This document shows positions 30,574 to 38,875 of a stretch of 64,000 nt of DNA, in pieces. The translations under genes were made by a program, and so were the position numbers. The stretch is taken from contig NC_012996.1 of NCBI RefSeq assembly GCF_000026365.1, positions 1,116,001 through 1,180,000 of the forward strand, read 5' to 3'. Position 1 is the stretch's first letter, and every line of letters starts with the position of its first letter. Source of the DNA: Zygosaccharomyces rouxii. Lineage: Eukaryota; Ascomycota; Saccharomycetes; Saccharomycetales; Saccharomycetaceae. Below the pieces are notes generated by a model. That model saw only the letters and a program-made list of their open reading frames with translations, had not been told where the DNA came from and did no database searches.

Positions 30574-32226
30574 TCACCAGAGCCTCCCCAATAGCATATC
30601 ATCTTCCTCCATCTCATCATACTTCTCTTGTAATGCCGCTTTTTGTTTGGATTGTGATGTACGTCTCTGTTCATGAATGCCACGCCATTTCATAAAGTAA
30701 CTCTGTAATTCAAATTTATTCGTGGAACTAAAACTCCACTCTTGACAAAATTCAAAACCTTTATGATAATTGCCTTTTAACGCAATCATCTTCAGGATGA
30801 ATCTTTGATATTTGCACAACAAGGACAATTCGTTGGGACGAATGGTAAATTCCGGTTGGATAAATGCACCAAAAAAACTTTTGGTTATTACTTCTAATGC
30901 ACCGTTTTTATTCTTCGTCCTTACAAATATTGGATAGAGTTCTTTCATAATACCATAATCATATGGAATTTTTCTCTGTCTCTGTGCATGCCATTGTTTC
31001 ATAATAGTCCAACATCCATGGCTTAAAGTAGCCTTACGATCTCTTTTCTTATCCCAAAGTAGTGAACTCAATTGAAGTAATCTACGCCAAAACAAAGGAT
31101 CCAATTCTACCTCAGGATAATCTCTTATGAACCTATCGAGTACTTCTAATCCCTTTCTCATATTCCCCTCCTTGACACAATACGATGTCAAGACGGCTAC
31201 CAGTAAGTCAGAATTTGGGTTCGTTTTGACTCCCTCATCTTTGGATGGGGACCATGTGCGATTCACATATTTCTCAATCAAATCTGTCTGTCCCAAATAA
31301 CCAAGAGAGTAAATGATGGCCGCATCCAATTTAGGTGAACGTCTATTTTTCCAATTATGCTCACCTAGAACAGAATTGATGATTTGTAAGAGAACTTTTT
31401 CGTTTTGAAATTTATAGCTTTTGGCTAAATGACAATCAGATGCCTTTTCACCTAATGTGATAGCCGTGGAATTTCTCTGAGATGCTGGTTGAATCTTCCA
31501 AAATTTGGAAAGGGCACCACACTTTAATCGTAAGAATTGTATTAGAATTTCCACATCAGTGTTGGCTAAAAGGTCATTTAATGGTCTTCTCAGGAGAATA
31601 AAATCTAAAACGTTATGTGCCTTTGATAGTTGGGCTTCTGCAATGAAAGTCTTGAGGAAAAGGTTTAAATCGTAAAGTTGCAATGGCGTAAGATTATGTT
31701 GATCCACTATGTGGTCACAGTAAAATTCGTACAATTTGTATATCAATTCGGTATGAGGGGTATCAGGAATTACATTTGAGAGTTTAACATCTAATTCCTC
31801 CTCTGAAAGTAATTTATTGATGAAAAGTGAATATTCTGACTTTGTGAGACCACCAGTGGTAAAAAGGCCTGAAATGTATTCATTGTTCAAATGGTTGTCC
31901 ACTGATAATCTAATTAAAAGTTTGGTGTATTGACCATTTTTCAAATACTCACGTATCTTACTATTTGGGCCCGTACGAGTGGAAGACCATTCCGGAGCAT
32001 TCGTCAAGGGCTTGATGTATTTCCTCTCGGCATTATGCAGCTCATCATTCAAAGTTCGCAGTGGTAATTCAGACTTCAAGGTAGAATCATGACTATTACC
32101 AGTACTGGCGGCGTTCGTTGGAGCTGCGGCACCAGACGAATTAGCAGCCGCCAGAGCATGTTCGAGCATTAGCGAGCTGCTAAATGCTTTGAACACATGA
32201 GATCGACTACAAGCGGTTCTTAACAT
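30574..32226 (-). CDS. AEP2: Mitochondrial ATP9 mRNA translation factor Aep2
   Basis: Aep2 is a matrix protein needed for expression of the mitochondrial ATP9 (OLI1) mRNA. I start at the first ATG, 32226 (MLRTACSRSHVFKAFSSS), which gives 550 residues (S. cerevisiae 580) and a basic, serine-rich mitochondrial presequence. The frame is open 12 codons further, but only to a GTG. No sharp catalytic motif is expected. The protein is helical with PPR-like repeats. Family blocks include DLNLFLKTFIAEAQL, the central LDAAIIYSLGYLGQTDLIEKYV and the C-terminal FCQEWSF. Identification rests on these blocks together with exact synteny between GPI12 and RIT1 (YMR281W-YMR283C). Confidence 0.85.
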   Translation of the reverse strand: MLRTACSRSHVFKAFSSSLMLEHALAAANSSGAAAPTNAASTGNSHDSTLKSELPLRTLNDELHNAERKYIKPLTNAPEWSSTRTGPNSKIREYLKNGQYTKLLIRLSVDNHLNNEYISGLFTTGGLTKSEYSLFINKLLSEEELDVKLSNVIPDTPHTELIYKLYEFYCDHIVDQHNLTPLQLYDLNLFLKTFIAEAQLSKAHNVLDFILLRRPLNDLLANTDVEILIQFLRLKCGALSKFWKIQPASQRNSTAITLGEKASDCHLAKSYKFQNEKVLLQIINSVLGEHNWKNRRSPKLDAAIIYSLGYLGQTDLIEKYVNRTWSPSKDEGVKTNPNSDLLVAVLTSYCVKEGNMRKGLEVLDRFIRDYPEVELDPLFWRRLLQLSSLLWDKKRDRKATLSHGCWTIMKQWHAQRQRKIPYDYGIMKELYPIFVRTKNKNGALEVITKSFFGAFIQPEFTIRPNELSLLCKYQRFILKMIALKGNYHKGFEFCQEWSFSSTNKFELQSYFMKWRGIHEQRRTSQSKQKAALQEKYDEMEEDDMLLGRLW

Positions 32227-32367
32227 CAGTATACTGATGTTCAATGATATTAGAATAATCACTACAGGTATATTCCTTCAACTTTAAACTTTTTTTTTCA
32301 ATTCTTTCTGAAGTTCGCCGAGGTGAAAAATTATGTGAACCTTTTTCGGGATAGTGAACAAAACCAA

Positions 32368-33786
32368 TTACATTAGAAAACTATTAATACTATTCAATGT
32401 GGCCCTGGATGGGTTCACGTTGCGTCGCTTAATCTTGTTAATTATCTGTACCAAATGACGTCTTATCACGAACTTGTTTACCGAGTCAGGTTTTCCCAGT
32501 AACCAGTCTTGTGAGTAGTACTTGCACAGGATCATCAGTATGACTCCAACCGATATGTCAGTACCAGAATTGCAGCAAACCATGATAGGTTTTCGCTTGA
32601 CGACGTCTTTGTTTAGATGTGCAGAGACTATATGGTCAATTTCTATCAGGGCTGCTCTGAGGTCTTTTGAACTCCGTTTAGATCCACTCTGTAGATTATA
32701 GGTTTTAATGAAATCAAACGGTTTGGAAAGCGTAACAGATTGGCTTAATATTATGACCAGAGAAAATTGCGAATCAAGTTCTCGAGCTATATTTGGTGTT
32801 ATCGCTGTGTGGTCCTTTAACTTTCCCAGTGACAGTTCTTTGGTAATGGGATCCATTTCTACAATGTCTGCTAGATGATTTCTATGATCGGTGGTTTCTG
32901 CAAGTTCGATTAACGTTTTAACATGACTTTCCAATTCCTTATCATTACGGTCGAGATCGTGGAAGTAATGCCAGTTATTCCAAAGCAGCTTTGGATCCAA
33001 TCCACACGACCACAATTCGTGGTCGTCGGCGGCACCTTGCACGTAGGTGAAGCCGTGTCTTTTGTCAACACCATCTTGCGCTCTATAGCTTGCTGTACAT
33101 AAGATTATTGGGATGATTTGTTCATTGGGGCCAGGTTCCCATTGAATTTCGATAATTTCTCCAGTGAATGGATCGGTTGATGATCTAAGCATATCAGATC
33201 CAGGGTATACCCAAAATGGCCTCAAGATTTTGCCCTGAAACTTATTTCGCAAATCTTGAGCATCCAAAATGTCCAACTTCTCGAGCCTGTCTACTAACGA
33301 TGGGATGCGAGTCTTGATGCTATCATGTTCGGATTGAGATACACACTTGGGCGGCGTAAACAACACTTCAGATTTATCAGGTTGCATGAGGGAATTTAAA
33401 ACTGCACACCAAATCGGTATCGTCTTACTTAGTGCATCTGGCATTAGTTTACCCCTTCTAGTACTATCTACGATGATAATTCCATTCTTCTCTTGTAAAA
33501 TTGGTAATAGATGCAAGTTAAGCCTTCTCGTACTGAAATCCCATTGATTAGTATGTCCATCTGTACTTTTAAAATAACTCGTTTGATCGAAATCCTTAGG
33601 ATCACAATACCAAAGTCCACATCTTTCATTGGGGATTAGCGGGTAATTTGGGAATCTTGGTATGACTCTTTGAGCTATAAATGCATTATCGAACAAAATA
33701 CTTTGTATACGATTCCTTAATGAGGTGTACTCCTTTTTAATGTCTCTATTGATCTGATTAAGTGAGAATGCAAGGTCTGGATCCAT
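32368..33786 (-). CDS. RIT1: Initiator tRNA phosphoribosyl transferase Rit1
   Basis: Rit1 adds 2'-O-ribosyl phosphate to A64 of initiator tRNA-Met, which keeps it out of the elongation cycle. The first ATG is at 33786 (MDPDLAFSLNQINRD), giving 472 residues (S. cerevisiae 513). The open frame continues 17 codons upstream only to a TTG. The conserved NERCGLWYCDP and YFKSTDGHTNQW blocks lie near 60-85, and STRRGKLMPDALSKT near 110-125. The C-terminal domain has a PTP-like loop, CCNSGTDISVG, near 410. These are the recognisable marks of the DUSP-like C-terminal domain of this family. It is tandem with AEP2, like YMR282C and YMR283C. Confidence 0.93.
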   Translation of the reverse strand: MDPDLAFSLNQINRDIKKEYTSLRNRIQSILFDNAFIAQRVIPRFPNYPLIPNERCGLWYCDPKDFDQTSYFKSTDGHTNQWDFSTRRLNLHLLPILQEKNGIIIVDSTRRGKLMPDALSKTIPIWCAVLNSLMQPDKSEVLFTPPKCVSQSEHDSIKTRIPSLVDRLEKLDILDAQDLRNKFQGKILRPFWVYPGSDMLRSSTDPFTGEIIEIQWEPGPNEQIIPIILCTASYRAQDGVDKRHGFTYVQGAADDHELWSCGLDPKLLWNNWHYFHDLDRNDKELESHVKTLIELAETTDHRNHLADIVEMDPITKELSLGKLKDHTAITPNIARELDSQFSLVIILSQSVTLSKPFDFIKTYNLQSGSKRSSKDLRAALIEIDHIVSAHLNKDVVKRKPIMVCCNSGTDISVGVILMILCKYYSQDWLLGKPDSVNKFVIRRHLVQIINKIKRRNVNPSRATLNSINSFLM

Positions 33787-34450
33787 CGTATTTGGACTCT
33801 TGATGGACTGCCTTCGATAGTGTTGATAAATTTTCAAAGGCTCATCGCCAATAAATGATTTAGCGAGCTACACTGCAGAGAAAACTTGTGGCAACAAAGA
33901 CTCATTGATTAGGGTAGCTTAAGATTGATCCCATTGATAACCTCCAAAAGAGTTTCTTGCAAGACGTAGATCGTTATTCTTTTGTAGTCTTGATGGTGAT
34001 CGTACTCGCCACCTAAAGGTTATAAAGATAAGAGTGATTACTGGTACAATCTATTCGCGTTTACAAGAGTTTGTAGGTGAATCAGGCGGATAGTTTGGAC
34101 GTTGGATTTTTGAGCTTACCTGTGTTTCGTTGTTTTGAAGATTCTTTCCGTCCCTAGGTGGTGCTTTATCCAGACCGGTCTAAAATTTGTCTTACGGAGC
34201 TTGTACTACAAACAGTTATAAAGTGGTAACAAAACATGAAATAATACTAGAGGTGTTCAACATAACAATCATCCATACATTAGGCTTTATTAAAGGGCTG
34301 ACTCTTTTAAAGGTTACCAAGCTCTTTTCATGAATTCGAACTAGCTTCAACAGCTTCGGCGTCTAGCGGAAGATAAAACACTAGTAGCTCACATGGCTAT
34401 CCAGTATCATGTCCTCTGTAATGTTTTGTGGAGGACTTCAAGTTCCAGTA
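33787..34450. other. RIT1-tRNA intergenic region (block border)
   Basis: This 664-bp stretch separates RIT1, the end of the chromosome XIII-like block, from tRNA-Asn and RNR2. I see no open frame, snoRNA boxes or repeats that I can support. Confidence 0.35.
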
Positions 34451-34524
34451 GACTCCGTGGCCAAGCTGGTTAAGGCGTGCGACTGTTAATCGCAAGAGCG
34501 TGAGTTCGATCCTCACCGGGGTCG
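34451..34524 (+). tRNA. tRNA-Asn (GTT), copy 1
   Basis: This is a 74-nt tRNA with a full cloverleaf. The acceptor GACTCCG pairs with CGGGGTC with one G.U. The D arm carries GGCCAAGCTGGTTAAGGC (A box). The anticodon loop is CTGTTAA with anticodon GTT. The T arm GAGTTCGATCCTC (B box) is present, and the discriminator is G. There is no intron. A T5 polymerase III terminator follows at 34531-34535. Its sequence is identical to the copy at 36652-36725 on the other strand. Confidence 0.97.
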
Positions 34525-34687
34525 CTTAACTTTTTCACTTTTATCTTGGGAACAATTTTTTTTTATTACGATTCACTCAAGCCACAGCATAGTCACTAAC
34601 TAATAAATCAATGCTTTCTTCTATAATCTTATTAAATAAACCTTTAAAATCACTATCACGTATACATTTATTTTTTACAAAAAGAAA

Positions 34688-35926
34688 TCAGAAATCCTCA
34701 TCAAATTTGAAGGTATCACCTTGAGGTTCAGTGGTCTTTGACATGACACCAGCCTTCTGATAATCAGAAACTCTTTTCTCAAAGAAATTAGTCTTACCGG
34801 CTAGAGAGATGTTCTCCATAAAGTCGAATGGGTTTGTCACGTTATAGTATTTCTCATTACCAAGAGCCACCAGAAGTCTGTCAGCAACAAACTCGACGTA
34901 TTGATTCATTAGCGCGGCGTTCATGCCCAGCAGAGCCACGGGGAGAGCATCTTCAAAGTATCTCTTCTCAATTGATACAGCTTCAGTAATGATTCTTTCC
35001 ACAATGTCTGGACTTGGTCTGTTCTTCAAATGGGCGAATAATAGACAAGCAAAATCTGTGTGCAAACCTTCGTCTCTACAGATCAATTCATTAGAGAAAG
35101 TTAAACCTGGCATTAGACCCTTCTTCTTCAACCAAAAGATGGCAGCAAATGATCCCGAGAAGAAAACACCTTCCACTGCGGCAAAGGCCACTAATCTTTC
35201 AGCATAAAGGGCAGTATCGTCTTGAATCCACCTAATTGCCCATTCTGCCTTTTCCTTGATTGGTGGAATGTTTTCAATTGCATTAAATAAAAATTCACTT
35301 TCCTCGGTATCTCTACTGTAGGTATCAATCAATAGCGAATAAGTTTCAGAATGGATATTTTCCATCATAATCTGGAACCCGTAGAAGCACTTAGCCTCCG
35401 GTATTTGGACCTCAGCAGAGAAATTCTCCACCAAATTCTCATTAACAATACCATCGGATGCTGCAAAGAACGCTAGGACTCTTGAAATGAAATATCTTTC
35501 ACCTTCACTCATCTTATTATTCCAATCATCCAAATCCTTCGATAAATCGATTTCTTCAGCTGTCCAAAATGATGCTTCTGCTCTCTTGTAAGCTTGCCAA
35601 ATTTCATGATATTTAATGGGGAAAAGAACAAATCTACGTTTATTTTCCACAAGTAATGGTTCATCCTTTTCCATTTCCTTCAAATTATGACGCTGCACTT
35701 GATGTGATTTTAAAAATTTCTGATGTTCTTCAGCTGCCTTTGAAAGTCTACCTTGTAAGGCTGCTTCCTCTTTATTCGCACCACTCTTACCCTCTTCATT
35801 CTGGTCCTTATCCTTCTGTGGTTCCTCAGAGACTGTCTCTAAAGAGTTCTTTAGATTCTTTGGATCTTTCAATTCTAGATCTGACAATGCATTAGCTGCC
35901 CCCTTAGATGGTGTTTCCTTAGACAT
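34688..35926 (-). CDS. RNR2: Ribonucleotide reductase small subunit Rnr2
   Basis: Rnr2 is the catalytic small (R2) subunit that holds the diferric-tyrosyl radical of class Ia ribonucleotide reductase and makes dNTPs in the cytosol. The 412-residue product has the iron ligands D158, E189 and H192 and the radical tyrosine Y196 (ENIHSETY), so it is an Rnr2 and not the radical-less Rnr4. The later ligand set lies in the [20 protein letters not shown] region. The C-terminal peptide ending FKFDEDF matches the segment that docks on the large subunit. The N-terminal 90 residues are charged, as in S. cerevisiae (399 residues). It is isolated from its S. cerevisiae neighbours and stands between two inverted tRNA-Asn genes. 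Three MCB boxes lie about 615-655 bp upstream. Confidence 0.96.
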   Translation of the reverse strand: MSKETPSKGAANALSDLELKDPKNLKNSLETVSEEPQKDKDQNEEGKSGANKEEAALQGRLSKAAEEHQKFLKSHQVQRHNLKEMEKDEPLLVENKRRFVLFPIKYHEIWQAYKRAEASFWTAEEIDLSKDLDDWNNKMSEGERYFISRVLAFFAASDGIVNENLVENFSAEVQIPEAKCFYGFQIMMENIHSETYSLLIDTYSRDTEESEFLFNAIENIPPIKEKAEWAIRWIQDDTALYAERLVAFAAVEGVFFSGSFAAIFWLKKKGLMPGLTFSNELICRDEGLHTDFACLLFAHLKNRPSPDIVERIITEAVSIEKRYFEDALPVALLGMNAALMNQYVEFVADRLLVALGNEKYYNVTNPFDFMENISLAGKTNFFEKRVSDYQKAGVMSKTTEPQGDTFKFDEDF

Positions 35927-36651
35927 TGCTTTACGTTATAGTATATGTATATGTCTATGCGTATGAGTGATGTCAACTATTGGATAAGAAGAAGTTACTT
36001 TGATCCAATGTCAATTGATGAGCGATTTACGATGAATTGCAATGAGATAACCCTAAGTTAAAAAGAATTTTCTAAGGGGGAGAAGCGACCTTTAATACCT
36101 CTCACAAGAGATGTCTTTATATATTAACTTTTCTCTGATTATCTCCCTTGCCCAAAAGGCAAAAGGCAAAAGAAAAAAACGAAAAAAAAAAACAAACCCT
36201 AGTATAACAGCAGTGGAAGTTGGTATGGGTCAAGAATAGACTGATCCCTAACGAGACGTAACATCTAGAATAATCTTGCTACTGCACAAGAAGGTAGTAT
36301 GAGCACATAGAAGCATCATGCATTCTCACTACTTGCTAAACATTATTAATCAAGGATAAGTTTACTGTAGTTTGGGTTTAATGGTAACAATTGTTCTTAT
36401 AAGAGCTCTTAGTATGTCATGTAGGCTCTTCGCTTCATCGCCCTTTTTCGAAAAAAACGGATTTTTCGATGATCCTCTCTTGCCATTAAATTATTCCCGT
36501 AGGAGGAATTAAGCATGCTTTACGCGATTTTTTAAATTAACGCGTCACGGACGCGTGAAATAGCAAAAATTCTCTCACGCGTAACTTATACGAGAAATGG
36601 ATAAGGATAAACTTTTATCCAAGGATAAAAAAATATTTTGAAGGATTAATG
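35927..36651. other. RNR2 upstream region
   Basis: This is the 725-bp upstream region of RNR2, up to the second tRNA-Asn. It contains an A-rich stretch (36163-36196) and, at its far end, the MCB cluster listed separately. I looked for the 13-bp Crt1/Rfx1 X box that controls RNR2-4 in S. cerevisiae. I saw only a TTGCCAT half-site near 36480, which I do not count. Confidence 0.4.
36540..36582. promoter_or_regulatory. Three MCB (ACGCGT) boxes upstream of RNR2
   Basis: ACGCGT occurs at 36540-36545, 36551-36556 and 36577-36582, three copies in 43 bp. This is the MluI cell-cycle box bound by MBF (Mbp1-Swi6) at G1/S, typical of DNA-synthesis genes. The cluster lies between RNR2 (start 35926, minus strand) and tRNA-Asn copy 2, so RNR2 is the only protein gene it can serve at short range. 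BUD21 begins about 690 bp away, beyond the tRNA. Confidence 0.6.
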
Positions 36652-36725
36652 CGACCCCGGTGAGGATCGAACTCACGCTCTTGCGATTAACAGTCGCACG
36701 CCTTAACCAGCTTGGCCACGGAGTC
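36652..36725 (-). tRNA. tRNA-Asn (GTT), copy 2
   Basis: This is a 74-nt tRNA-Asn on the minus strand, base-for-base identical to copy 1 at 34451-34524. Anticodon GTT, A and B boxes and cloverleaf are all intact. On its own strand it is followed by a T7 run (36633-36627) as terminator. The flanks differ from those of copy 1, so the identity is confined to the gene itself. Confidence 0.97.
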
Positions 36726-37269
36726 TCGCAAATCCTTGCATCGTTGACGTTTATCAGGTAACTAGAACAAGAGAAAGTAAAAAAGTGTAATGATCCACGG
36801 TCCAATTACTTATAAGAATAGAATATGATTTAAACTAGATCCCTAATACTTGATTATCTATCTTTTAAGACTCTTCCGTTATGCTACATCTCAGATCTTG
36901 CTTGGATCTAGGACCCCTTTATATATTATTATTATCACAAGTGAAACAAACCCCATTAATTACACTATGTTTATTATTAGGTTGAGGTGACATGTCATAT
37001 AATTTCATGACAAAAAGAATATATCTTATCCTAGCCGCCAAGTGAAAGGCACTGAGGAAGTGTTTAATGGTAATTTAGGAATACCTCTCGAACACTCTAG
37101 CGGCTAGATTGGCACGAAATCGCCGCCTACTATTGCTTCTGTATATCACTAAAGACGAAGAAGAGTTTTTGATTGTTTGAAAATTAGCAGCTCATCTCAT
37201 CATCTTTTAAGATGTCAATGCTAAAACATTAGCGAAACCTGAACAGATAGATAAGGCTTTATCCTCGTC
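36726..37269. other. tRNA-Asn to BUD21 intergenic region
   Basis: This 544-bp region carries the BUD21 promoter, with PAC and an RRPE-like box at its right end (separate entry). I see no gene in it. Confidence 0.4.
37177..37201 (+). promoter_or_regulatory. PAC box with RRPE-like element, BUD21 promoter
   Basis: AGCTCATCTCATC at 37189-37201 is the reverse of the PAC core GATGAGATGAGCT. A TGAAAATTA element resembling RRPE abuts it at 37178-37186. The pair lies about 70-95 bp upstream of the ATG. PAC plus RRPE is the signature of the ribosome-biogenesis regulon (Dot6/Tod6, Stb3), which fits an SSU-processome protein. Confidence 0.6.
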
Positions 37270-37782
37270 ATGGTCAATTTGGATTATAGCAGTGATAGTG
37301 ATAGTGCACCTGAAGAAGAAGGATTAGATATTGGTCAACAAGAAGTCCAGTTACAATTACGAGAAAGAGAAGATGCTCAAAGACGTGAACAGAAAATACT
37401 GAAGGAACAGAGACGTAAACAAGATGAGATGTTTAGGAGGCAGAGAGAGGAGAAAGATTCAAAGATAGGTACTGATTCTTTAGAAGAGATGCCAACAGAA
37501 CTTTTAGAAAGTTTAGCCAGGAAAGAACAAGAAACTCAAGTGGAACAACCTACTAAAAGAGCTGCACAAAGGCATATTAGTTTTGAAGATGAGCTAGATG
37601 AAGCTCCTGCTGCCAAAGGCCCTTCACGCAAAAAGAATAAATTGGCAATGCTTAGAGCCAAAAGAGGTCCTGTAATGGTTCAAGTCTTATCGCAAAGTTC
37701 TCAACTGCCGCCTAAAGTAGAAAGACCAGTTATGAAAGATAGAGATAAATGGTTGAAAAGAAAAGGTTTGAGAAGGAAGTAA
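37270..37782 (+). CDS. BUD21: SSU processome component Bud21/Utp16
   Basis: Bud21 (Utp16) belongs to the U3 snoRNP/SSU processome that makes the 18S rRNA precursor cuts in the nucleolus. The 170-residue product (S. cerevisiae about 214) starts with an acidic segment, DYSSDSDSAPEEE. It continues with a charged coiled-coil region at about 28-70, and ends with a basic C-terminus containing KDRDKWLKRKGLRRK. There is no catalytic domain. Identification rests on the acidic-coiled-basic layout, the C-terminal block, and synteny with ATX2 and DIA2 (YOR078W-YOR080W). The PAC/RRPE promoter supports the role. Confidence 0.8.
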   Translation: MVNLDYSSDSDSAPEEEGLDIGQQEVQLQLREREDAQRREQKILKEQRRKQDEMFRRQREEKDSKIGTDSLEEMPTELLESLARKEQETQVEQPTKRAAQRHISFEDELDEAPAAKGPSRKKNKLAMLRAKRGPVMVQVLSQSSQLPPKVERPVMKDRDKWLKRKGLRRK

Positions 37783-37914
37783 TAAATTTATGTGATATGA
37801 TGTATCAAGGAAAGGTACCGATGTATAATACATATATGTTTTCTGTTGTAGTTAAAGATAGAAAAAAATGAAAAAAGAAGACGAACCATATTAAACTAAA
37901 CTTTCTTATATAAC

Positions 37915-38751
37915 CTAGTCTTCACCACCAAATAGCGAAATCAAGACTGGTAGAACCGTTCCACCAGCTACCCAAAACGGACCAAATCTATCCGTCTCTG
38001 GTTCGTCCTCTGGCGGTTCCAAGACGATAAATCCATCAGATCCCTCTCTGCCGGCACCCGGACTGGGAGCAGGTCTTGTCACCTCTTTATTCGTAGTATC
38101 CACATCACTGCTACGCAGAGCAAATCCTGCATATAGTAGCGATCCACCGCTCGCTAAAAGTAGATGGTCACCCAAACCTTTAATAATACCAATGGATTCG
38201 CAAGCTGCAGCTAAGGCATATCCACAGGGTGATGACAGTGAAAAGATCAGGAGGTGTCTAGTGACCTCTCCTCTTGTTAGTCGCTGTCGTGACACTAGTA
38301 CCGATACCAATGACAACACCACAGGAATACGATGAACAATAACCGCCAACAGAAGAACTAAAAGCGTACGCGCCTGATTAACCGTAGTCCCGAGGACTAA
38401 CCCATCTGCAAATCCATGAATGACCAATGCTACCACTACACCATTACTTAGGAATTGCCGTAATTGACCTTGGATATCCCTCTTTTGTCTCACCAGAGAT
38501 TCTGCTAGATAGGTCAATATGAATCCAGCAAGCAAATCTATTCCAACAAAGCTACCATCAACCCTTTCTAAACCTTCGGGAATCACCAATACGAATGCCG
38601 CCCCTAATAGCATACCTAATCCCAACTTTGACATGAGGGAAAGCCCCCTTTCACTGGGTGAGAAAGAGGCATAGTAGAGTGGAATGGCACCGGTGGTAAA
38701 TGTACCCAAGAACAACAGAAGGGGAACCACAATTCTGTGGATCCAAGACAT
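37915..38751 (-). CDS. ATX2: Golgi manganese transporter Atx2 (ZIP-like)
   Basis: Atx2 is a Golgi membrane protein of the ZIP family that controls manganese homeostasis. I start at the ATG at 38751 (MSWIHRIVVPLLLFLGTF), giving 278 residues. The start sits directly at the first membrane segment. The open frame runs 39 codons further, but that extension is hydrophilic and would leave almost no promoter before DIA2. Membrane segments are visible at about 5-22, 38-57, 68-82, 104-122, 132-158, 163-183 and near the C-terminus. ZIP-type histidines occur in VIHGFADGL (about 109-117) and IVHRIP (about 137-142). The length is a little short of the S. cerevisiae protein (313). It is divergent from DIA2, like YOR079C and YOR080W. 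Confidence 0.85.
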   Translation of the reverse strand: MSWIHRIVVPLLLFLGTFTTGAIPLYYASFSPSERGLSLMSKLGLGMLLGAAFVLVIPEGLERVDGSFVGIDLLAGFILTYLAESLVRQKRDIQGQLRQFLSNGVVVALVIHGFADGLVLGTTVNQARTLLVLLLAVIVHRIPVVLSLVSVLVSRQRLTRGEVTRHLLIFSLSSPCGYALAAACESIGIIKGLGDHLLLASGGSLLYAGFALRSSDVDTTNKEVTRPAPSPGAGREGSDGFIVLEPPEDEPETDRFGPFWVAGGTVLPVLISLFGGED

Positions 38752-38875
38752 GAGTTCTTTGATCTTGGGTTGTTTAACGTATTTCTTGAGTTGGGCGCGT
38801 TTGTTAACAGTGGATGAAACGATTTCAATTGAACTCTTGACTCTAAGTACTCCTACAGAAAAAGTCAAGTAATAG

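Noticed and set aside
34688..35926. Assignment of the small RNR subunit to RNR4
   Set aside because: The radical tyrosine (Y196) and the iron ligands D158, E189 and H192 are all present. Rnr4 lacks several of them.
35927..36651. Crt1/Rfx1 X box in the RNR2 promoter
   Set aside because: I saw only a TTGCCAT half-site by eye. A matrix scan would be needed to claim a full site.
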